Below are positions 59,051-64,000 of a stretch of DNA of 64,000 nucleotides, piece after piece. The translations under genes and the position numbers were made by a program. The notes under the pieces are model-generated. The model was not told the origin of the DNA. It saw only the letters and a program-made list of their open reading frames with translations, and made no database searches. The DNA comes from Mumia sp. Pv4-285 (GTDB lineage Bacteria > Actinomycetota > Actinomycetes > Propionibacteriales > Nocardioidaceae): NCBI RefSeq assembly GCF_041320275.1, contig NZ_CP162023.1, forward strand, positions 620,001 through 684,000, given 5' to 3'. Each line of letters opens with the position of its first letter. Position 1 is the first letter of the stretch.

Positions 59051-59062
59051 TAGATTGGCGGG
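59051..59062 (+). promoter_or_regulatory. Leaderless -10 element for the ligase fusion
   Basis: TAGATT (59051-59056), six bases, ATG at 59063. Confidence 0.55.
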
Positions 59063-61591
59063 ATGACCGCTGAGCTGACCCTGGGTGCCGAAGAAGAGCT
59101 TCATCTCGTCGACCGCGACAGCCGGACGCTGTCCGCCTCGGCACCACAGCTGCTGTCGCGGCTGCCGGCCGAGAGCTTCTCGGCCGAGCTGCAGCGCTCG
59201 ACGGTGGAGACCAACACCGAGGTGGTCACGAGCCTGTCGGGCCTGCGCGAGGAGATCGTCCGGCTCCGTCGGCAGCTGATCGAGGTCGCCGAGGCCGAGG
59301 GTCTCGGTGTTGCCGCTGTCGGCACCGCGGCACGCTCGGCGCACGGGGAGGACTTCGAGCTCACGGCGACCGGCCGCTTCGGCCGCATGCAGGACCAGTA
59401 CCGGCTGCTGGTGGACGAGCAGCTCATCTGCGGCACGCAGGTCCACGTCGGAGTCTCCGACCGCGACCTGGCTGTGGAGATCGCGCAGCGCGTCAACCGT
59501 GACCTGCCGATCCTGCTCGCGCTGTCGGCGAGCTCGCCGTACTGGAACGAGCAGGACACCGGCTACGCGAGCATGCGGACGATGATCTGGGGGCGCTGGC
59601 CGACCACGGGGAGCCTCCCGCCGCTCGCCTCGGCGGAGGCGTACGACGAGCTCCTCGCCGACCTGGTGCGCACGGGGGTCATCGCCGACGCGAAGATGGC
59701 GTACTTCGACGTCCGGCCTTCGTCCCACGCGCCCACCCTCGAGCTGCGCGTCTGCGACGCGTCTCCGATCGTGGACGACGCAGTGCTGGTCGCCGGGATC
59801 TTCCGGGCCCTGGTGCGCGAGGCCGAGCAGGAGATCGAGCGGGGAGCTCCGTTCGTCCCGGTGTCTGGCCCGCTGCACCGCGCGGCGACCTGGCAGGCGG
59901 CACGCAACGGCCTGGCCGGGACCCTGCTGACCCCCGTGGTGCATCCTGAGCCGGTTCCTGCCGCCGATGCCGTCCGCGCCCTGGTCGCGCGCCTGCGGCC
60001 GCAGCTCGAGGACCTCGGGGACTACCAGGAGGTGGCCGAGCTCGCCGAGAGCACGCTCGCGCGGGGAAGCTCCGCAGACCGCCAGCGGGCCGCGTTCGCC
60101 GAGCGCGGGCAGCTCGACGACGTGATGGACCTGGTCGTCGAGGAGACGCACGGACCCCCGAGCGGCAAGCCCCCGCACGTCCCGGCGCTCCGCTCGTACC
60201 CGGCTCGGGCCGGCGACGAGGCCATCGGCCTCGGCGCGCGTCCGCGTGCCGTGTACGAGGACGTCATCGGGCACATCCGTGACCTCGACGCCCACCAGGT
60301 GGCCGATCTCGAGCGACGACGAGACGAGTGGGCCGAGCGCGAGGGGCTCATCGTCGCCGTCAAGGGCGAGACGAGCCGTTTCGACGTCGACCTGGTTCCT
60401 CGTGTGGTGAACGCGCACGAGTGGTCGATGCTGCGCGACGGGCTCGAGCAGCGGGCGAGGGCGCTGGAGGCGTTCCTCGAGGACGTCTACGGCGAGGCGC
60501 GAGTGGTCCGGGACGGGATCGTCGCCGAGTCGGACGTGGTCGGCTGCCCCGGGTGGCGCGACGACGGCCGCCGGCTCCCGCGGTCCGCGGTGCGTGCGCC
60601 GGTGATGGGATTCGACCTGGTGCGCGACGCGCGAGGCGAGTGGAGGGTGCTCGAGGACAACCTGCGCAACCCCAGCGGAGTCGCCTTCGCGGTCGCCGCC
60701 CGCGAGATGCTCGACGAGGTGATGCCCGACCTGCCTCGTCCGGTGGGGCTGGTCGACCCTCGCGCGTCGTTGCCGCTCCTCGGCGAGACCCTGCGGCGGT
60801 GTCTCCCGGCAGACGCCACGGGCGCGATCGTCCTGCTGGCGAGCGGACCCTCGAGCCTCTCGTGGTACGAGCACCAACGACTGGCGGCGGAGGCCGGCCT
60901 GGTGCTGGTCGGCGGGGAAGACCTCGTCGTGCGCGACGGCCGCGTGGTGCTCGCGAGCGATGGCACGCCGGTCGACGCCGTGTACGACCGGCTCGACGAG
61001 GAGCTGGGCGAGCTCCGGACCTCCGACGGTCATCTCGTCGGCAAGGAGATCATCGACGTGGCTGCGGCCGGCGGGGTGCTCCTCGCGAACGCGCCGGGCA
61101 ACGGGGTGGCCGACGACAAGGCGACCTATCGCGTCGTGCCGGAGCTCATCGGCTACTACCTCGACGAGAGCCCCCTGCTCGACTCGGTCCCGACCTATCG
61201 CACGGACGACGAGACGGAGCGCCGCCACGTGCTGGACCGGGTCGACGAGCTGGTGACGAAGCCCGTGGACGGGCACGGCGGACACGGCGTGCTCATCGGA
61301 CCGCTCGCGTCGGCCGCCGAGATCGCCGAGCGCCGCCGTGCCATCAGGGAGGACACGCACGGTTGGGTCGCCCAGGAGACGGTCTCGCTCAGCTCGCACC
61401 CGACGTTCGACGGGCCGTCGCTCCAGCCGCGGCGCGTGGACCTGCGCATCTTCGTCCACGTGACCGGCACGGGGCCGGGTGACGTCCGCGCCCTCCCGGT
61501 CGGCCTCACGCGAGTCGCCGGTCCGGGCAGCCTGATCGTCAACAGCTCGCAGGGCGGCGGCGCCAAGGACACCTGGATCATCACCGACTGA
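59063..61591 (+). CDS. Carboxylate-amine ligase (YbdK/GCS2) fused to circularly permuted ATP-grasp
   Basis: 842 residues with two catalytic modules. Residues 1-370 are GCS2/YbdK-type: LTLGAEEELHLVDRDSRTLSA, ETNTEVVTSLSGLREEI, CGTQVHVGVSDRD, YFDVRPSSHAPTLELRVCDASP. From about 385 to 842 lies a type-2 circularly permuted ATP-grasp (COG2308-like): GFDLVRDARGEWRVLEDNLRNPSGVAFA, YDRLDEELGELRTSDG, NAPGNGVADDKATYRVVPELIGYY, LVTKPVDGHGGHGVLIGPLAS, SLQPRRVDLRIFVH. Each could form an amide bond, so the enzyme may make a small peptide-like product. The product is unknown. The alpha-E and transglutaminase partners usual for COG2308 are absent. Confidence 0.87.
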   Translation: MTAELTLGAEEELHLVDRDSRTLSASAPQLLSRLPAESFSAELQRSTVETNTEVVTSLSGLREEIVRLRRQLIEVAEAEGLGVAAVGTAARSAHGEDFELTATGRFGRMQDQYRLLVDEQLICGTQVHVGVSDRDLAVEIAQRVNRDLPILLALSASSPYWNEQDTGYASMRTMIWGRWPTTGSLPPLASAEAYDELLADLVRTGVIADAKMAYFDVRPSSHAPTLELRVCDASPIVDDAVLVAGIFRALVREAEQEIERGAPFVPVSGPLHRAATWQAARNGLAGTLLTPVVHPEPVPAADAVRALVARLRPQLEDLGDYQEVAELAESTLARGSSADRQRAAFAERGQLDDVMDLVVEETHGPPSGKPPHVPALRSYPARAGDEAIGLGARPRAVYEDVIGHIRDLDAHQVADLERRRDEWAEREGLIVAVKGETSRFDVDLVPRVVNAHEWSMLRDGLEQRARALEAFLEDVYGEARVVRDGIVAESDVVGCPGWRDDGRRLPRSAVRAPVMGFDLVRDARGEWRVLEDNLRNPSGVAFAVAAREMLDEVMPDLPRPVGLVDPRASLPLLGETLRRCLPADATGAIVLLASGPSSLSWYEHQRLAAEAGLVLVGGEDLVVRDGRVVLASDGTPVDAVYDRLDEELGELRTSDGHLVGKEIIDVAAAGGVLLANAPGNGVADDKATYRVVPELIGYYLDESPLLDSVPTYRTDDETERRHVLDRVDELVTKPVDGHGGHGVLIGPLASAAEIAERRRAIREDTHGWVAQETVSLSSHPTFDGPSLQPRRVDLRIFVHVTGTGPGDVRALPVGLTRVAGPGSLIVNSSQGGGAKDTWIITD

Positions 61592-61976
61592 CGGCCAGAC
61601 ACAGGACGCGCCGCCACCATGACGGTGGCCGCGCGTCTGCCCCGTCGGCACGCACCAGCGGCGTCGCGTCGTCGGTGAGCTCGAACGGGTACCGCGTGAC
61701 GCGCAGCTGGACGGCGCGTGCTGGATCGAGAGCCTCCGGGAGCAGGCCCGCCTCGACCACGACGCGTACCGTCTCGCCGTTCTCGAGGGTGATCGAGGCG
61801 GGGACGCTCGTCGACCGTGCCATCGCCGCCTGCACGGCGTGAGTCCCAGGCGAGAGCGTGACTCTCACCCTCTCGCCCGGACGCAGCCGAGCGACGACGA
61901 CGCCGTCGAGCCGCAGGTCGGTGCGGACGAACCAGCCCGCGTCCCCGGTGCTGCGGACCAGGAGAAGCGTCGCCAT
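61581..61976 (-). CDS. Hypothetical beta-sandwich protein
   Basis: 131 residues: MATLLLVRSTGDAGWFVRTDLRLDGVVVARLRPGERVRVTLSPGTHAVQA looks like a PEGA/carboxypeptidase-regulatory-like fold. No signal peptide; the C-terminus is basic and ends SWWRRVLCLAVSR. It is 10 bases downstream of the membrane protein gene and overlaps the ligase stop tail-to-tail by 11 bases. Function unknown. Confidence 0.6.
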   Translation of the reverse strand: MATLLLVRSTGDAGWFVRTDLRLDGVVVARLRPGERVRVTLSPGTHAVQAAMARSTSVPASITLENGETVRVVVEAGLLPEALDPARAVQLRVTRYPFELTDDATPLVRADGADARPPSWWRRVLCLAVSR

Positions 61977-61986
61977 CGGATCTGCG

Positions 61987-62589
61987 TCAGCCGCGGCGGC
62001 GTCGGCCCGCGGACGCGATCGCGGTGCCGAGGAGCAGCGCCGCGACCGTCGGGAAGAGGACGATCCCGTAGAACGGCAGGTTGACCAGCGCGTACTCGTA
62101 GACGAACGACCAGTCCCTGATCTCCGCGCCGGCGCGGAAGATGTCGTTGCGGAGGACGACGACGGCGAGCGCGGGCAGGGCGCCCCACAGGACCGCAGCG
62201 ATCGCCGGGCCGACCGGCGAGAGCCGTCCCGCCGCCGCGACCAGCAGGAGCAGCAGCGCACTCACGGCGATCACCGCGAACGGCCAGAGCGCGCGATCGC
62301 TGCCGTCACGGAACTGGTTGATGTCGAGCCAGTAGCGCCCGAACGCCCAGTCGAAGCCGAGGTACGCCAGCGGTGGCAGGACGAGACCGGCGAACAGGCT
62401 CACGACGTGACGTGCGGCGCCGCCCGACGAGGTGTCGTCGACCTTCGGGATGCCGTAGGCGGGAGTGGAGTCGTACGGCTGCTGTTCCGGGGAGCCGGCG
62501 TGCTGCGGCCGGGACGGGGTGCCGTACGAGCTGGTGGGGGAGTCGTACGAGGTGCTGCGTGGTTCAGGGGTGTCGCCAGGTTGCGTCAT
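61987..62589 (-). CDS. Membrane protein of unknown function
   Basis: 200 residues. A 58-residue Ser/Pro/Tyr-rich cytosolic segment (YDSPTSSYGTPSRP) precedes four helices (about 60-82, 100-122, 125-145, 170-195). ATG at 62589 is divergent from the ABC transporter; TACGCT (minus, 62603-62598) lies eight bases before it. Tyr-rich flexible N-tails like this occur in actinobacterial DUF-type proteins near FHA or PknB, but none is here. Confidence 0.6.
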   Translation of the reverse strand: MTQPGDTPEPRSTSYDSPTSSYGTPSRPQHAGSPEQQPYDSTPAYGIPKVDDTSSGGAARHVVSLFAGLVLPPLAYLGFDWAFGRYWLDINQFRDGSDRALWPFAVIAVSALLLLLVAAAGRLSPVGPAIAAVLWGALPALAVVVLRNDIFRAGAEIRDWSFVYEYALVNLPFYGIVLFPTVAALLLGTAIASAGRRRRG

Positions 62590-62643
62590 GACCGCTGAGC
62601 GTAGTGGTCTCGGGGGCCCCCGTGCTGAGGGCGAGGGGTCCGA

Positions 62644-62649
62644 TAGCGT
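62644..62649 (+). promoter_or_regulatory. Candidate -10 element for the ABC transporter
   Basis: TAGCGT lies eight bases before ATG at 62658. The spacing is slightly longer than the other leaderless cases. Confidence 0.4.
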
Positions 62650-62657
62650 GGGCCGGG

Positions 62658-63577
<920 letters not shown>

Positions 63578-63581
<4 letters not shown>

Positions 63582-64000
63582 AGGCCGCGCTGACCTCCGA
63601 GCTCCGCAAGTGGCTCTCCACCCGGTTGTGGTGGGTCCTCCTCCTGGTGATGGCCGCCTACATGGCGTTCCTCGCGGTCGTGATGGCCTTCTCGGTCACC
63701 ATCGACCCCGGCGACGCCGGCGCGGGTGCGACGGTTCTTCAGGGCACCGACGCGGCGCTGACCGTCTACACGCTCGGCAACGCGCTCGGCTACGTCTTCC
63801 CGCTGCTCGCGGGGGCGATCGCGATGACGTCGGAGTTCCGCTACCAGACGATCACACCCGCGCTGCTCGCCGATCCGCGACGCAGCGTCTTCCTCGGTGC
63901 GAAGCTGCTCTCGGCCACGGTCATCGGGCTCGCGTTCGGGCTCGTCGGCACGCTGTCGAGCGTCGCCGCGGGCGCCCCGATCCTCGCGTGGCGTGGGGAC
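63578..64000 (+). CDS. ABC-2 type permease (partial, runs off the window)
   Basis: The first 141 codons are visible: MKAALTSELRKWLSTRLWW, helix 1 (about 20-42), a loop, helix 2 (about 68-86) with FPLLAGAIAMTSEFRYQTITPALLADPRR, which is the ABC2_membrane signature near an EFRxGT-like site, then helix 3. It pairs with the ATPase upstream by ATGA overlap. The C-terminus is outside the window. Confidence 0.9.

Noticed and set aside
57767-61651. A minus-strand open frame of about 1294 codons opposite cysS, rlmB and the ligase fusion
   Set aside because: Translation is Arg/Val/His-rich without any domain. It is antisense to three well-identified genes; high third-position GC suppresses stops on that frame.

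Overview
This window is high-GC actinobacterial chromosome, most likely from the Nocardioidaceae/Propionibacteriales. The evidence is mycothiol genes (mshA, mshD), GlnR, CarD, SenX3-RegX3, an HBHA-like protein, frequent GTG starts, and many genes whose -10 hexamer lies 6-7 nt before the start codon (leaderless mRNAs). Gene order, compared from memory with M. tuberculosis H37Rv, shows three conserved blocks: Rv0811c-Rv0819-like (1-11 kb), Rv0474-0476 plus Rv0484c-0491-like (36.6-51.9 kb), and Rv3579c-3584-like (52.7-59 kb). I saw no tRNA, rRNA, CRISPR, transposon or phage gene. There is no gene-free stretch above 300 bases.

Layout. 1-11 kb: mshD, an AccD3-like carboxyltransferase and glnR (minus), a MoaD/ThiS-like protein and a membrane protein (plus), alkD, then a sulfur module (thioredoxin, a Cys-containing leader peptide, DUF4395, CysA-type rhodanese, DUF1416), an LCP wall-polymer ligase, dtd, nitrobindin and ygfZ. 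11-24.6 kb: a surface-glycan locus with ugd, a Wzz/tyrosine kinase, methyltransferase, small kinase, O-antigen ligase/polymerase, GT4, and a tightly coupled dehydratase-aminotransferase-PglC-like transferase-GNAT-flippase operon, then a 4-epimerase. 24.6-31.5 kb: DEAD-box helicase, manA and a 1254-residue secreted GH106-like hydrolase behind a promoter with paired operators.

31.5-36.6 kb: sulfate activation operon on the minus strand (cysC with an odd N-terminal domain, TauE/SafE, YhhN, cysD, cysN). 36.6-39.2 kb: XRE regulator, HBHA-like protein, two small membrane proteins and a LexA-boxed alkB. 39.3-51.9 kb: typA, an MFS exporter, an SDR, mshA, a YbjN-like protein, an HTH-ClpN protein with a palindromic promoter, an epimerase, gpmA, TauE/SafE, phoU, and senX3-regX3 with a Pho-box-like repeat between phoU and senX3. 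51.9-64 kb: nfo, LpqE-like lipoprotein, carD, nirD-like, ispF, a C39 peptidase, cysS, an RlmB-like methyltransferase, a YbdK/ATP-grasp fusion, two unknown small proteins, and an ABC exporter cut by the window edge.

Linking themes are low-molecular-weight thiol and sulfur metabolism (mshA, mshD, cysDNC, rhodanese, cysS, YbdK-like ligase), cell-surface glycan export, and compact regulation by leaderless promoters and palindromic operators. The best candidates for new biology are the N-acetylated 4-aminosugar glycan operon, the YbdK/ATP-grasp fusion, the MoaD-like protein with duplicated Gly-Gly tails, and the cysteine leader peptide before the rhodanese genes.
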